A stretch of 64,000 nucleotides of DNA. Source: Tenacibaculum sp. MAR_2010_89. Lineage in GTDB: Bacteria > Bacteroidota > Bacteroidia > Flavobacteriales > Flavobacteriaceae. The notes below the pieces were generated by a model. That model saw only the letters and a program-made list of their open reading frames with translations. It was not told the DNA's origin and searched no databases. The translations under genes were made by a program, and so were the position numbers. Where the stretch lies: positions 471,501 to 535,500 of the forward strand of contig NZ_FNUB01000004.1 in assembly GCF_900105985.1 (NCBI RefSeq). Reading direction: 5' to 3'. This document shows, in pieces, positions 9,336 through 18,233 of this stretch. Within the stretch, counting starts at the first letter, position 1, and each line of letters starts with the position of its first letter.

Positions 9336-10160
9336 TTAGTTAGCTCTAATAATAACATCTCCATTAAAGTTCTTAAATAAAAACTCTGGTCCTCCTCCAT
9401 TGATAGATCCTTTAATCCATTTTTCAACTTTCACACGATATGCATTTCCTCGCTTAGAGTTTCCTTTTGTAACTTTTGCTTTAGATGGTTTTGCTTTTAA
9501 ATCAAAATCGGTATAAATTTCACCTCTATCTGATTTAATTTTTATATCTGCTTTAATTTTTTTAGGAAAAGTAACATCTATATCTCCATTTAAACTACTA
9601 AACGCCATTGCTGTATTTGGAGTTACTTTTAAAAAATTAACTACAATGTCTTTATTTAAAGCATCTGCGCTTACAGAACCACTAACATCTTTTAATGTAA
9701 TTTTTCCATTTACGTTACTAATATCCATAGAGCCATTTACATTCTCTACTAAAATAAATCCTCTATTTATAGTTGATATTTTTAATGAAAAATTCCTAGG
9801 TACCTGTATTTCAAAATCTGTTGTTCCTTGTGGCGAACTATTTACTCGTACTATATTATCAAACTCTTCTGCACTAAACTCTAAAGAAGAATTAGATATT
9901 CTTTTTAACCCTTTTTTAGAACTCTTTCTTTTATGTCTCGATCCATGACGGATATCTCCTTCCTTTTTTGTTCCTTTTATAATGACTTCTTTACTAGATG
10001 TTCCTTTTACAGTAATTGATCCATTAATAATTCCCATTTTTAAAACTCCTGGTTTCCCTGGGTTTGTTAAGGGAACTCTAACAGTTTCTTGAGCTATAAT
10101 ATTCGTTGTTAATAAAAACAACATACTAACAAGTACTAATTTTATATTTTTTGTATTCAT
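9336..10160 (-). CDS. DUF4097 family protein (second of two), exported
   Basis: A 274-residue protein with a signal peptide (hydrophobic stretch KLVLVSMLFLLTTNIIAQ). The rest is made of repeated short beta strands of the DUF4097 type: INGSITVKG, VNGSMDISNVNGKITLKDVSG, ALNKDIVVNF, SLNGDIDVTF, FNGDVIIRAN. The repeated N-G-D/S-I pattern suggests a right-handed beta-solenoid. It starts 4 bases after its paralogue ends. The operon is headed by an ECF sigma factor and an anti-sigma-like HEAT protein, so it may be part of an envelope-stress response. Molecular function is unknown. Confidence 0.8.
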   Translation of the reverse strand: MNTKNIKLVLVSMLFLLTTNIIAQETVRVPLTNPGKPGVLKMGIINGSITVKGTSSKEVIIKGTKKEGDIRHGSRHKRKSSKKGLKRISNSSLEFSAEEFDNIVRVNSSPQGTTDFEIQVPRNFSLKISTINRGFILVENVNGSMDISNVNGKITLKDVSGSVSADALNKDIVVNFLKVTPNTAMAFSSLNGDIDVTFPKKIKADIKIKSDRGEIYTDFDLKAKPSKAKVTKGNSKRGNAYRVKVEKWIKGSINGGGPEFLFKNFNGDVIIRAN

Positions 10161-10164
10161 TTTT

Positions 10165-11079
10165 TTATTTTTTTACGATTGCGTCTCCGTTTAACTGATT
10201 AAAATGTAAATGCACATTTCCTTTTCCAATTTTAAAATGCGAATTCGAATCTATTTTATACTTTACTTTTTTTCTTTTACTTTCTTTGATTTTCTTAATT
10301 TTTGGTACTGTTTTTTCAACATCAAAATTCGTATAAAACTTTCCATTCATCGTCTTGTAACTAATTGTTGCATCTAAATCTTTTATAAACTTTATAGTAA
10401 TATCACCATTTAAAGAACGATACCAACTTTCTTCTTTAGGGTTCTCTGCATAGGTTATATCTATATTTTTATTCAAGGCATTTACATCAGTTTTTCCTGA
10501 TACATTTTGTAAACTAATTGCTCCATTAATATTATGAGCAATCAATAATTTTCCATGTACATTTTCTACAGTTATATTTCCTTTATTAATAGCTTTTAAA
10601 TCTACACTTGCCTTTTTCGGTATTTTAATTTTAAAATTTAAAACGTACTTATACATTCTCTTAGTTCTATGCTTGTAGCTTCGCCTATTATTAAAATTAA
10701 ATTCTCTATGCTCAAAATTACCAGTTTCAATATCAAAGTGAGAATAAGGAGAATCTAAATACACATAAATTGCATTTCCTTTTTTAGACGATTTAATTCC
10801 TATTTCTTTTTCACCTTTTTTTAAATCTTCTTCATTATCAGCATAAACTGTTCTAGTAGCTTCAACCTGAATTGTAGAACCATTATATCCTTCTACATCG
10901 ATAGATCCGTATACATTATCTACAACCAATATATTTTCTAAAGAGGCGGTTGTAAATTGTAATTCTTTTTTTAAAGTATGCGTACTTTTTAGTTTTTTAT
11001 TACTTTTTTGTTTTTGTCCCAACATTGCATTTGAGCAACATAAAATGACAGTAATTGTAATTAGTTTTAAAAATTTCAT
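10165..11079 (-). CDS. DUF4097 family protein (first of two), exported
   Basis: An exported beta-repeat protein of 304 residues from the start I prefer. The open frame extends 22 codons further upstream, but the clear signal peptide begins at the methionine at 11079 (MKFLKLITITVILCCSNAML). Repeats such as VYGSIDVEGYNGS, VHGKLLIAHNINGAISLQNVSG and SLNGDITIKF have the same N-G-x-I pattern as the paralogue downstream. A basic loop rich in Arg/Lys/Tyr lies between two repeat blocks (around EHREFNFNNRRSYKHRTKR). It belongs to the sigma/HEAT operon. Function unknown. Confidence 0.8.
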   Translation of the reverse strand: MKFLKLITITVILCCSNAMLGQKQKSNKKLKSTHTLKKELQFTTASLENILVVDNVYGSIDVEGYNGSTIQVEATRTVYADNEEDLKKGEKEIGIKSSKKGNAIYVYLDSPYSHFDIETGNFEHREFNFNNRRSYKHRTKRMYKYVLNFKIKIPKKASVDLKAINKGNITVENVHGKLLIAHNINGAISLQNVSGKTDVNALNKNIDITYAENPKEESWYRSLNGDITIKFIKDLDATISYKTMNGKFYTNFDVEKTVPKIKKIKESKRKKVKYKIDSNSHFKIGKGNVHLHFNQLNGDAIVKK

Positions 11080-11172
11080 ATTTATTCGTTTTTTGATGAA
11101 TGACTTTTGGGTATTTCTGTAAAAAGCTTGCCTAGGATATGCCATCTACATCAATCTTATAAATATTTTATA

Positions 11173-11964
11173 TTAAATAATTTGTTGAATACTTTCTTTC
11201 ATTTTTTCTTTTGCACTTTCATTTACATCTTCTTTTTCTATCAGTTTTTTAAATGATTTTACAGCTTTTTTCTCTTGTAAAATTACCATTAAATCTGCTA
11301 AAGCTATTTGTACTAAAGGTGCTTTTTGAAGTGAAATTGATGCTATTAATCCTTCTCTTACTATTGGTATATCGGTATAATTACCCAATGCTTCAACAGC
11401 TGATAATCTTACATTTACATTTGTATCATTATTCAGTGTAGAAAACAATGCTTTTATTATAGTTTCTGTTACCTCATTGAGCTTATTAGCCTCATTTACT
11501 GCTTGTAATCGTTTATTTGCAGACGGTTGCTCTAGTAATGCTAACACCAATTGTGAACGTACATTTTCTGTTTCTTTTTGCGCATATTTTATTGAGTCTT
11601 CTGATACTCCTGAAGAACTAGTCATTTCTTTACCAATAAAAAAACCTGCAACCAAAATCACCACTGTATATGCGAGTTGTTTTGTTACGCTCCCTAATAA
11701 AAAAGTTTCTATTCTTTTTAAAAGTGATACACTTTCTTTCTTCTGCTCTTCAGCATTTAACATTGTATAGAATTTCACATCCATTGCTGTGCTAGGTTCT
11801 GGAGTAGATTCTTCAATACTCCAAAATGACTTCATCTGATCAAATTCTTCTCTATGCTGCGGATTCACCTTAAGAAAGCTCTCAAACTCATGTTTTTTAA
11901 CTTCAGATAAATTTTCTGATAAATAATCTATAATTGTATTTTTATATTCTTTATAATCCATCAT
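11173..11964 (-). CDS. HEAT-repeat membrane protein, probable anti-sigma factor
   Basis: A 263-residue protein starting one base after the sigma factor ends. An N-terminal cytosolic part of about 100 residues resembles anti-sigma factors (YLSENLSEVKKHEFESFLKVNPQHREEFDQMKSFW) but has no zinc-binding HxxxCxxC motif. One membrane segment follows (LAYTVVILVAGFFIG, about 110-127). The outside part has HEAT-like helices (VNVRLSAVEALGNY, PLVQIALADLMVILQEKKAV). Position right after an ECF-type sigma gene, plus this topology, suggests it holds the sigma factor at the membrane. That function is inferred. Confidence 0.65.
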   Translation of the reverse strand: MMDYKEYKNTIIDYLSENLSEVKKHEFESFLKVNPQHREEFDQMKSFWSIEESTPEPSTAMDVKFYTMLNAEEQKKESVSLLKRIETFLLGSVTKQLAYTVVILVAGFFIGKEMTSSSGVSEDSIKYAQKETENVRSQLVLALLEQPSANKRLQAVNEANKLNEVTETIIKALFSTLNNDTNVNVRLSAVEALGNYTDIPIVREGLIASISLQKAPLVQIALADLMVILQEKKAVKSFKKLIEKEDVNESAKEKMKESIQQII

Positions 11965-11965
11965 C

Positions 11966-12517
11966 TTATCTTTTATCTAAGGTTAAATAAACTTCTTTTA
12001 ATTCTTGTAAAGCTCTATGAACTTTTGTTCTAGCCGCTCCTTCAGTACACCCCATTATTTGTCCAACCTCTTTATATTTCAATTCTTTAAACTTACTTAA
12101 AGTTAAAAACTCTCTTTTTTCATTAGATAATAATTGCATTGCTTTTTTTAAAATAAATGTGTTTTCTGATGTTTCTATATCTTTTTGTATGTCATCATAA
12201 CCATTTAATGTATAATCTACTTCTTCTATATTTTTATGTTGGTGTTTTTTGATTTTTTTAAAATTATCGTAGTTTACATTTCTTGCTATTTGAAATATCC
12301 AGGTAATAAACTTACTTTCTTCTGTATAGGTATGCTTATATTTTAAAACCCTAATAAATACATTTTGCACTAAATCTTCACTTAAACTAGCATCCTTGTT
12401 CATTTGATAAAAAAAACCAAATAATCGTCTTTTATACCTTTCATACAACAATCCTAGTTTATGGTTTTCACCATGTTTCACCTTCAGCATTAATGAATTA
12501 TCTGATAATGTTTCCAA
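11966..12517 (-). CDS. RNA polymerase sigma factor, sigma-70/ECF family
   Basis: A 183-residue ECF-length sigma factor. Region 2 spans about residues 20-90 (LGLLYERYKRRLFGFFYQM, ASLSEDLVQNVFIRV, FITWIFQIARNVNYDNFKK). Region 4 spans about 125-178, with the helix-turn-helix FKELKYKEVGQIMGCTEGAARTKVHRAL. It heads a four-gene minus operon with a membrane HEAT protein and two DUF4097 proteins. The upstream region carries TTTGTAACGT (minus strand, 12571-12580), which could be the -35 of an autoregulated ECF promoter, but this is weak. Confidence 0.88.
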   Translation of the reverse strand: METLSDNSLMLKVKHGENHKLGLLYERYKRRLFGFFYQMNKDASLSEDLVQNVFIRVLKYKHTYTEESKFITWIFQIARNVNYDNFKKIKKHQHKNIEEVDYTLNGYDDIQKDIETSENTFILKKAMQLLSNEKREFLTLSKFKELKYKEVGQIMGCTEGAARTKVHRALQELKEVYLTLDKR

Positions 12518-12644
12518 GTTATAATTGTGTTAGTTGATTTTACAAACTGATAAACTCTGTTTTTTTAAAAACGTTACAAATTAATTGTTTTTTTTAAACA
12601 TTCATTTAATTTCACGATGAGGAAGACCTTTTAATTAAAAAATC

Positions 12645-12680
12645 TAACAAAAAAAAAGATTGCTTTCCAGCAATCTCTTT
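12645..12680 (-). terminator. Intrinsic terminator of trxB
   Basis: On the minus strand an 8-bp stem AGATTGCT/AGCAATCT is followed by a run of nine Ts. It lies 27 bases past the trxB stop. The stem core is the same AGATTGCT sequence as in the 9281-9315 terminator. Confidence 0.75.
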
Positions 12681-12706
12681 CTTCTTAATATCTTATATAC
12701 TTTTTA

Positions 12707-13645
12707 TTATTCTAAAGCACCTAAATAACGTTCAGCATCTAAGGCTGCCATACAACCAGTACCTGCAGCAGTTACAGCTTGCCTGTATTCTTTATCTTGA
12801 ACATCACCTGCAGCAAATACTCCAGGCATATTTGTTTTTGTTGATTTTCCGTTAGTAATTAAATATCCTGTATCATCCATATCTAATACTCCTTTAAAAA
12901 TACCCGTATTAGGTTTATGGCCAATTGCAATAAACACTCCAGTAACAGAAATATCAGTTTTATCACCAGTTTGATTATTTACAGCTCTTACACCTTCAAC
13001 AACATTATCACCTAAAACCTCGTCAATTTCAGTATTATATAAAACAGTAATATTTTCTGTTTTATTAACACGGTGTTGCATCGCTTTAGAAGCTCTCATA
13101 TAGTCTTTACGAACCAAAATAGTTACTTTACTACAAATATTAGCTAAATATGTTGCTTCTTCTGCTGCAGTATCTCCTGCACCAACTACAACAACATCTT
13201 GCCCTTTATAAAAGAAACCATCACAAGTTGCACAAGCAGAAACTCCACCGCCTATTAAACGTTGTTCACTTTCTAATCCTAAATATTTAGCCGTAGCTCC
13301 AGTAGAAATAATTACAGTTTCTGCTTCAATTTCTGTAGTTTCATCTACAATAACTTTATGAATACCTCCTTCTTTATCAGAAAACTCTACACTTGTTACC
13401 ATACCAAAACGAACCTCAGTTCCAAATCTTTCAGCTTGACTTTTTAAATCTTCCATCATAGCAGTTCCATCAGTACCATTAGGGTAACCAGGAAAATTAT
13501 CAACTTCAGTAGTAGTAGTTAATTGACCTCCCATTTGCATACCTGTATACATTACTGGTTTCATATCTGCTCTAGCTGCGTAAATTGCTGCTGTATATCC
13601 TGCTGGTCCAGAACCAATGATTAAACATTTTATTTTTTCTGCCAT
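12707..13645 (-). CDS. trxB: Thioredoxin-disulfide reductase
   Basis: A 312-residue flavoprotein of standard length. FAD-binding GSGPAGYTAA is at residues 11-20. The redox-active pair CATC is at 138-141. The NADPH-binding GAGDTAAEEA lies in the middle, and the C-terminal FAD motif is GVFAAGDVQD. It reduces thioredoxin with NADPH. A -7 box (TACATTTG, minus strand, 13669-13676) precedes it, and a hairpin terminator follows. It is monocistronic. Confidence 0.95.
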   Translation of the reverse strand: MAEKIKCLIIGSGPAGYTAAIYAARADMKPVMYTGMQMGGQLTTTTEVDNFPGYPNGTDGTAMMEDLKSQAERFGTEVRFGMVTSVEFSDKEGGIHKVIVDETTEIEAETVIISTGATAKYLGLESEQRLIGGGVSACATCDGFFYKGQDVVVVGAGDTAAEEATYLANICSKVTILVRKDYMRASKAMQHRVNKTENITVLYNTEIDEVLGDNVVEGVRAVNNQTGDKTDISVTGVFIAIGHKPNTGIFKGVLDMDDTGYLITNGKSTKTNMPGVFAAGDVQDKEYRQAVTAAGTGCMAALDAERYLGALE

Positions 13646-13668
13646 ATCTATGTATTATTTAGTAACTA

Positions 13669-13676
13669 CAAATGTA
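13669..13676 (-). promoter_or_regulatory. Promoter -7 box for trxB
   Basis: Minus-strand TACATTTG, 23 bases before the trxB start, fits TAnnTTTG. No TTTG -33 element is evident. Confidence 0.45.
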
Positions 13677-13766
13677 GTAGTTTTTTGTTTTTTATCCTCT
13701 TAGTATTATATATTTTGATTATAAGTCGATAAAGAATAAAAATATTACATTTTTATATGTTTTTTA

Positions 13767-13796
13767 TTTGTTGTTTACTTTTTTTTTATAAATTTG
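13767..13796 (+). promoter_or_regulatory. Promoter of tRNA-Pro(TGG)
   Basis: TTTG at 13767-13770, an 18-base spacer, then TAAATTTG at 13789-13796: close to the full Bacteroidota housekeeping promoter. The tRNA begins 16 bases further on. Confidence 0.7.
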
Positions 13797-13811
13797 CAGT
13801 CCGAAATAATT

Positions 13812-13886
13812 CGGGGTGTAGCGTAGCCCGGTCATCGCGCCTCGTTTGGGACGAGGAGGTCGCAGGTTCGAATCCTGCCACCCCGA
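13812..13886 (+). tRNA. tRNA-Pro, anticodon TGG
   Basis: A 75-base cloverleaf. The acceptor stem CGGGGTG/CACCCCG is fully paired with discriminator A. The anticodon stem CCTCG/CGAGG holds the loop TTTGGGA, giving anticodon TGG. The T-loop is GGTTCGAATCC. The CCA end is not encoded. A long hairpin terminator follows. An open reading frame running through this tRNA (13757-13981) is not a gene. Confidence 0.95.
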
Positions 13887-13899
13887 CTATATCAAATCA

Positions 13900-13940
13900 A
13901 AAACCTTGTAAATTCTATACGTTTACAAGGTTTTATTTTT
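13900..13940 (+). terminator. Terminator after tRNA-Pro(TGG)
   Basis: A perfect 13-bp stem AAAACCTTGTAAA/TTTACAAGGTTTT with a 9-base loop and a T-rich tail, 13 bases past the tRNA. Confidence 0.8.
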
Positions 13941-13991
13941 TACATTATTTTTTAATAATTAAGAATAATAACTTTTTGTAACTTCGTATTT

Positions 13992-14603
13992 ATGGAATTA
14001 CTTTTTTTAGGTTTGGCTGGAGGAGCTATTGCTTCTTATTTTATATTTCAAAAATTTGCACTAAGTAGTAAAAAAAATCTAACACAAAAACAATCTGTTG
14101 TTTTGTTAGATAAAATTAAAAAAGTTTCAAAACTAATAACTGTTGAAGGAGAATTCGCAGAAATATACCATCATGAAAACTCCCAAGAAAAGTTCCTTGG
14201 ACTTTTTACCAGTAAAAAGAAAGCTATTATATTAATTAACGCTAAAGTTCTTATTGGCTTTGATTTTAGAAAAATTAAAATGTTAGCAGATACTAAAAGC
14301 AAAACAATTTCATTATCTGAATTTCCTCAACCTGAAATTTTCTCAATAGAGCCTTCTATTCGTTTTTATGATATTCAAAATGGTTTTTTAAATAAATTTA
14401 GTTCAGATGATTTAACCAAGGTTAACGCTGAAGCCAAAGATCACATTTCTCAAAAAGTACCAGAAAGTAACCTAATGCAAACTGCCAATAGAGAAGCCTT
14501 AGAAGCAATTATGCTAATGAATAGCCTAGTAGAAACCATTGGCTGGAAATTAGACTACTCTTCATTGGAACTTCCTAATGAAAAAATAACGTTAATTGAT
14601 TAA
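13992..14603 (+). CDS. DUF4230 domain-containing protein
   Basis: A 203-residue protein with an N-terminal membrane anchor (LLFLGLAGGAIASYFIF) and a DUF4230-like domain (KLITVEGEFAEIYHHE, KAIILINAKVLIGFDF, ISLSEFPQPEIFSIEPS, DIQNGFLNKFSSDD). Function is unknown; the family is common in Bacteroidota. It opens a compact cluster: the next frame overlaps its end by 8 bases. TAACTTCG at about 13979 could be a -7 box, which would make the mRNA nearly leaderless. Confidence 0.75.
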   Translation: MELLFLGLAGGAIASYFIFQKFALSSKKNLTQKQSVVLLDKIKKVSKLITVEGEFAEIYHHENSQEKFLGLFTSKKKAIILINAKVLIGFDFRKIKMLADTKSKTISLSEFPQPEIFSIEPSIRFYDIQNGFLNKFSSDDLTKVNAEAKDHISQKVPESNLMQTANREALEAIMLMNSLVETIGWKLDYSSLELPNEKITLID

Positions 14604-14865
14604 CAATACTCCCAACCTTAATAAAAAAATATTTTTAATAATAGTAGCAATTTTATCTTTTGCTACTTATTACTTTATTGAAACTTCAAAACAACTAGTA
14701 AATTGGCAGAGAAAAATTGAAAATTCAGATATTTCTGACGGTTTTGCTTTGTTTATCACTATTAACATAGTCAAATACTTTTTACTTATTTTTGGTATAA
14801 CATCTACAATCTTTTTAATCGTTACCATTTTAAAAAATAAATATGAACATAGAACAACTACATAA
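14596..14865 (+). CDS. Small two-pass membrane protein, unknown
   Basis: An 89-residue hypothetical protein starting at TTG inside the last codons of the DUF4230 gene. Two hydrophobic segments are visible: IFLIIVAILSFATYYFI and a second from about ALFITINIVKYFLL to IFLIVTIL. Its 3' end overlaps the start of the MmcQ-like gene by 23 bases, so the three are probably co-translated. I recognise no family. It is plausible as a real gene because it fills an otherwise unexplained gap in a tight operon. Confidence 0.55.
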   Translation: MINNTPNLNKKIFLIIVAILSFATYYFIETSKQLVNWQRKIENSDISDGFALFITINIVKYFLLIFGITSTIFLIVTILKNKYEHRTTT

Positions 14866-15208
14866 TTACTGTAATTCTAAAAAGGGAGTAACAGAACACT
14901 TTCCTTTTGATGATGTTACTTTAGTATTTAAAGTTATGGGAAAAATGTATGCTCTCATAGGTTTAGATAAGTGGGAAAATGGAGACCAGAAAATAAACTT
15001 AAAATGTAATCCTGAATGGAGCGAAGAATTACGTACTAATTACGATAGTATAAACCCAGGATTTCATATGAATAAAAAACACTGGAACACTGTTATTTTA
15101 AACAATGATGTTTCTGATAATTTTGCCTTTGAATTGATTGACCATTCATATAACCTAGTAGTTAAAGGACTTACAAAAAAACTAAAAACCGAATTAGACA
15201 CCTTATAG
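14843..15208 (+). CDS. MmcQ/YjbR family protein
   Basis: A 121-residue protein matching the small MmcQ/YjbR family (CyaY-like fold). It begins MNIEQLHNYCNSKKGVTEHFPFDD, with the conserved FPFDD..TLVFKVMGKMYAL strand region and the C-terminal PGFHMNKKHWNTV. Members are often called DNA-binding on structural grounds; the true role is not established. It sits between the small membrane protein, which it overlaps, and 5-formyl-THF cyclo-ligase, 4 bases on. Confidence 0.85.
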   Translation: MNIEQLHNYCNSKKGVTEHFPFDDVTLVFKVMGKMYALIGLDKWENGDQKINLKCNPEWSEELRTNYDSINPGFHMNKKHWNTVILNNDVSDNFAFELIDHSYNLVVKGLTKKLKTELDTL

Positions 15209-15212
15209 TACT

Positions 15213-15761
15213 ATGAAAAAAAATGATTTAAGAATTCAATACAAACAAAGAAGAAAAGATTTATCGAATGTTCAAAAAGAAGAGCTAGAGCAAAATATTT
15301 ACCAACAAGTTTTTAATATAAAGATAACAAATATTAAGAATGTTCATTTATTTTTATCAATGGAAAAGTTTAATGAAATCAACACTACTCCTATCATTAA
15401 ATTCTTCAGAGACCTTGATAAAAAGATAATTGTAAGTCGATGCAATTTTCATGACGACTCTTTAACGCATTACTTATTAGATGAGAATACAAAACTTGAA
15501 CTTAACAAATTTGGTGTTCCTGAGCCTGTTAATGCTAAAGAAATAAATGTAAAAGAAATTGATTTAGTTTTTGTTCCTTTATTAATTTCTGATGCAAAAA
15601 AATATAGAGTTGGCTACGGAAAAGGGTTTTATGATCGTTTTTTGGCTTCCTGTAAAAAAGATGTAAAAACTATAGGTCTCAATTTTTTTAAACCCATTGA
15701 CACTATAGAAGACATTAATGAATTTGACATTCCTTTAGATAAAGTTATTTACCCTCAATAA
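15213..15761 (+). CDS. 5-formyltetrahydrofolate cyclo-ligase
   Basis: A 182-residue protein of usual length for this family. The N-terminal KNDLRIQYKQRRKDLS carries the ATP-binding Arg/Lys region. The C-terminal signature YRVGYGKGFYDRFL (GxGKGxYD) is diagnostic. It converts 5-formyl-THF to 5,10-methenyl-THF with ATP. It is the last gene of the cluster and is followed by a bidirectional terminator shared with rho. Confidence 0.92.
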   Translation: MKKNDLRIQYKQRRKDLSNVQKEELEQNIYQQVFNIKITNIKNVHLFLSMEKFNEINTTPIIKFFRDLDKKIIVSRCNFHDDSLTHYLLDENTKLELNKFGVPEPVNAKEINVKEIDLVFVPLLISDAKKYRVGYGKGFYDRFLASCKKDVKTIGLNFFKPIDTIEDINEFDIPLDKVIYPQ

Positions 15762-15787
15762 AAAATCCTGCATTTTGCAGGATTTTT
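15761..15787. terminator. Bidirectional terminator between cyclo-ligase and rho
   Basis: A perfect 12-bp stem AAAAATCCTGCA/TGCAGGATTTTT with a 3-base loop, overlapping the cyclo-ligase stop. It serves both the plus gene and the minus rho gene. Confidence 0.85.
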
Positions 15788-15813
15788 AAATATATAATAT
15801 TGTATTTCTATAA

Positions 15814-17556
15814 CTATCCGTTCATAGAAATTAAGAACTCATCATTATTTATAGATGTTTTTATTCGTTGCTGAATAAATTCCATGGCTTCTATTGGGTT
15901 CATATCAGCTAAATACTTACGTAATACCCACATACGTTTTACTGTTTTCTCATCTAATAATAAATCATCTCTACGTGTACTTGATTTTATTAAATCAATT
16001 GCAGGGTAAATTCTACGATTAGAAATATTACGATCTAACTGAAGCTCCATATTACCAGTACCTTTAAACTCTTCAAAGATAACTTCATCCATTTTAGATC
16101 CAGTTTCAGTAAGTGCCGTAGCTATAATGGTTAAAGACCCTCCATTTTCTATATTACGAGCTGCTCCAAAGAAACGCTTTGGCTTATGTAATGCATTAGC
16201 ATCAATACCTCCAGATAATATTTTACCCGAAGCTGGTGCTACAGTATTATAAGCTCTTGCTAAACGTGTAATAGAATCTAATAAAATTACTACGTCATGA
16301 CCACATTCAACTAAACGTTTTGCTTTTTCTAAAACTATATTAGCAACTCGTACATGCTTATCAGCTGGCTCATCAAAAGTAGATGCTACAACTTCTCCAC
16401 GTACATTACGTTTCATATCAGTAACCTCTTCAGGACGCTCATCAATTAATAAAACTATTTGATAAACTTCTGGGTGATTCGCTGCAATAGCATTTGCCAC
16501 ATCTTTCAACAACATTGTTTTACCCGTTTTTGGCTGTGCTACGATCATACCACGTTGCCCTTTACCTATTGGTGAAAACAAATCAATTATTCTTGTTGAA
16601 AGTGAACTTCCTCTTTCTGCTAAATTAAATTTCTCATTTGCAAAAAGTGGTGTTAAATGTTCAAAAGACACTCTATCACGTACAATATTCGGACTTAATC
16701 CATTTATTTTTGACACTCTGATTAAAGGAAAGTATTTTTCTCCTTCTTTCGGAGGACGCACATTACCTAAAACAGTATCTCCAGTTTTTAAACCGAATAA
16801 TTTTATTTGTGATTGTGATACATAAATATCATCAGGTGATGATAAATAGTTATAATCAGATGAACGTAAAAAACCGTATCCATCTGGCATCATTTCTAAT
16901 ACACCTTCACTTTCTATAATTCCATCAAACTCAAAATCAGGATCGCGGTATTTATTACCACTCTTGTGATGATGCTTGTTGTTATTATTTTTATTTTGAT
17001 GATGTTTATTGTTGTTATTATTATTGTTGTTCTTATTCTGAGTATTTCTTTGAGGCCTATTATTTTGAGCATGTTGCGGCTTTCTATCGTCCGTTCTTTT
17101 AACCTCTTCAGTTTTACTTCTTTCTCTTGGTTTTGGAGCCTCTTTACCTCTATTATTAGTTCCTTTAGGCTTTACAACTTCCTTGTTCACTGTTTTTTCA
17201 ACAACTACCTCTTTTTTATCTACAGCTACTTCTTTCTTAGGAGTGTTTTCTACTTTTGGAGCCTTTTCAACTTTTTTAGGAACAACTTGTTCTTCTTGCT
17301 TATTTACAACAACTTCCTCTTTCTTTTCTTGAGAAACTGGTGCATTTTTGGCAATTCTTTTTCTTTTTGGCTTTTCTTTTGGAGCTTCTTTTTTTGCCGG
17401 CTTTTCTTCTTTACTAGTAGCTTCAGCCTGAGCATCCAAAATTTTGTAAACTAAATCTAACTTTTTTAACTGACTCGTTTTAGTTAACCCAATTTTCTTG
17501 GCTACTTCTTGTAAATCAGTAAGTTTCTTAGCTTTTAATTCCGAAATCTCGAACAT
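15814..17556 (-). CDS. rho: Transcription termination factor Rho with a long disordered insert
   Basis: A 580-residue Rho, about 160 residues longer than the E. coli protein. Residues 1-43 are the Rho N-terminal helical domain ([20 protein letters not shown]). Residues about 45-207 are a low-complexity linker: first Lys/Glu/Val-rich, then Arg/Pro-rich, then Asn/His-rich (Asn run at 176-183). An RNA-binding cold-shock-like domain follows ([15 protein letters not shown], from 218). The ATPase has Walker A AQPKTGKT at about 339-346, [10 protein letters not shown] and [10 protein letters not shown]. Such inserts are typical of Bacteroidota Rho. A -7 box lies 130 bases upstream, leaving a long leader. 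Confidence 0.95.
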   Translation of the reverse strand: MFEISELKAKKLTDLQEVAKKIGLTKTSQLKKLDLVYKILDAQAEATSKEEKPAKKEAPKEKPKRKRIAKNAPVSQEKKEEVVVNKQEEQVVPKKVEKAPKVENTPKKEVAVDKKEVVVEKTVNKEVVKPKGTNNRGKEAPKPRERSKTEEVKRTDDRKPQHAQNNRPQRNTQNKNNNNNNNNKHHQNKNNNNKHHHKSGNKYRDPDFEFDGIIESEGVLEMMPDGYGFLRSSDYNYLSSPDDIYVSQSQIKLFGLKTGDTVLGNVRPPKEGEKYFPLIRVSKINGLSPNIVRDRVSFEHLTPLFANEKFNLAERGSSLSTRIIDLFSPIGKGQRGMIVAQPKTGKTMLLKDVANAIAANHPEVYQIVLLIDERPEEVTDMKRNVRGEVVASTFDEPADKHVRVANIVLEKAKRLVECGHDVVILLDSITRLARAYNTVAPASGKILSGGIDANALHKPKRFFGAARNIENGGSLTIIATALTETGSKMDEVIFEEFKGTGNMELQLDRNISNRRIYPAIDLIKSSTRRDDLLLDEKTVKRMWVLRKYLADMNPIEAMEFIQQRIKTSINNDEFLISMNG

Positions 17557-17686
17557 TCGTTAAAATATTTGGTTAAAATCCTCTCACTTTGTATAAGTAA
17601 AGAATTTAAAAAGTTATTGTTTGTTTTATAATCTGATTGTTAGTTATATGAAGTATATAACAATTAATGTGTAGTTACTTACAAGG

Positions 17687-17694
17687 CAAATATA
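17687..17694 (-). promoter_or_regulatory. Promoter -7 box for rho
   Basis: Minus-strand TATATTTG, about 130 bases before the rho start. The resulting leader is long and would suit feedback control of rho, as known in other bacteria, but no structure in it was proven. Confidence 0.4.
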
Positions 17695-17740
17695 TACAAA
17701 TAATTTAACTTGGAATATTTCTTTTTAAAAAAAGAAATGT

Positions 17741-17748
17741 TATTTTTG
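17741..17748 (+). promoter_or_regulatory. Promoter -7 box for the DUF4293 gene
   Basis: TATTTTTG fits TAnnTTTG and lies 17 bases before the start codon at 17766. Confidence 0.5.
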
Positions 17749-17765
17749 CCTTCCAATTTGGAAAA

Positions 17766-18203
17766 ATGATACAAAGAATACAATCAATATATCTTTTATT
17801 AGCAGGTGCTATTTCTGGAGGATTAACTTTATTAGTTAATTTATGGATACAAGCTAAAGAAAATACACCTATATATATAATAGACTTATTTACTAGTGAT
17901 TCTATTTCTCAAAAAACAGTTCCTGTATTATTTTTCACCTCTGCTATAATATCAATTGTTACTATATTTTTATTTAAAAATAGACAGTTACAATTTGTAT
18001 TAGGTAGATTAAATATGTTGACAAACCTTTTTTTATTAGGATTATTGATTTATTTATCGCTAACATTACCTGGAGAAAATACTGTTTCTGAGAAAGGTAT
18101 TGGGATGTTCTTACCTGTTATTGTTATTTTGCTAGTAGTTTTAGCTAATAAAGCAATTAAAAAGGACGAAGATCTTGTAAAATCTGTTGATAGATTACGA
18201 TAA
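17766..18203 (+). CDS. DUF4293 family membrane protein
   Basis: A 145-residue protein with four predicted membrane segments (IYLLLAGAISGGLTLLVNL, VLFFTSAIISIVTIFLF, MLTNLFLLGLLIYLSLT, MFLPVIVILLVVLANKAI). The start MIQRIQSIYLLLA is typical of DUF4293 proteins, which are often encoded beside rho in Flavobacteriia. Function unknown. It has its own -7 box and a strong terminator. Confidence 0.8.
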   Translation: MIQRIQSIYLLLAGAISGGLTLLVNLWIQAKENTPIYIIDLFTSDSISQKTVPVLFFTSAIISIVTIFLFKNRQLQFVLGRLNMLTNLFLLGLLIYLSLTLPGENTVSEKGIGMFLPVIVILLVVLANKAIKKDEDLVKSVDRLR

Positions 18204-18233
18204 GCCTAACATCTTAGTATATTTTAGTGCGAT

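Noticed and set aside
13757..13981. A 74-codon open frame across tRNA-Pro(TGG)
   Set aside because: It contains the whole tRNA and its terminator; the protein has no coherent pattern.
16970..17045. Repeated GTTATTATT-like units, considered as a CRISPR or tandem-repeat array
   Set aside because: They are Asn/His codon runs within rho, with no spacers or uniform repeat length.
16966..17454. A 162-codon plus-strand open frame opposite the rho N-terminal region
   Set aside because: It is the mirror of low-complexity Asn/Lys codons, encoding a Phe/Ile/Leu-rich product with no start signal. Rho on the other strand is certain.
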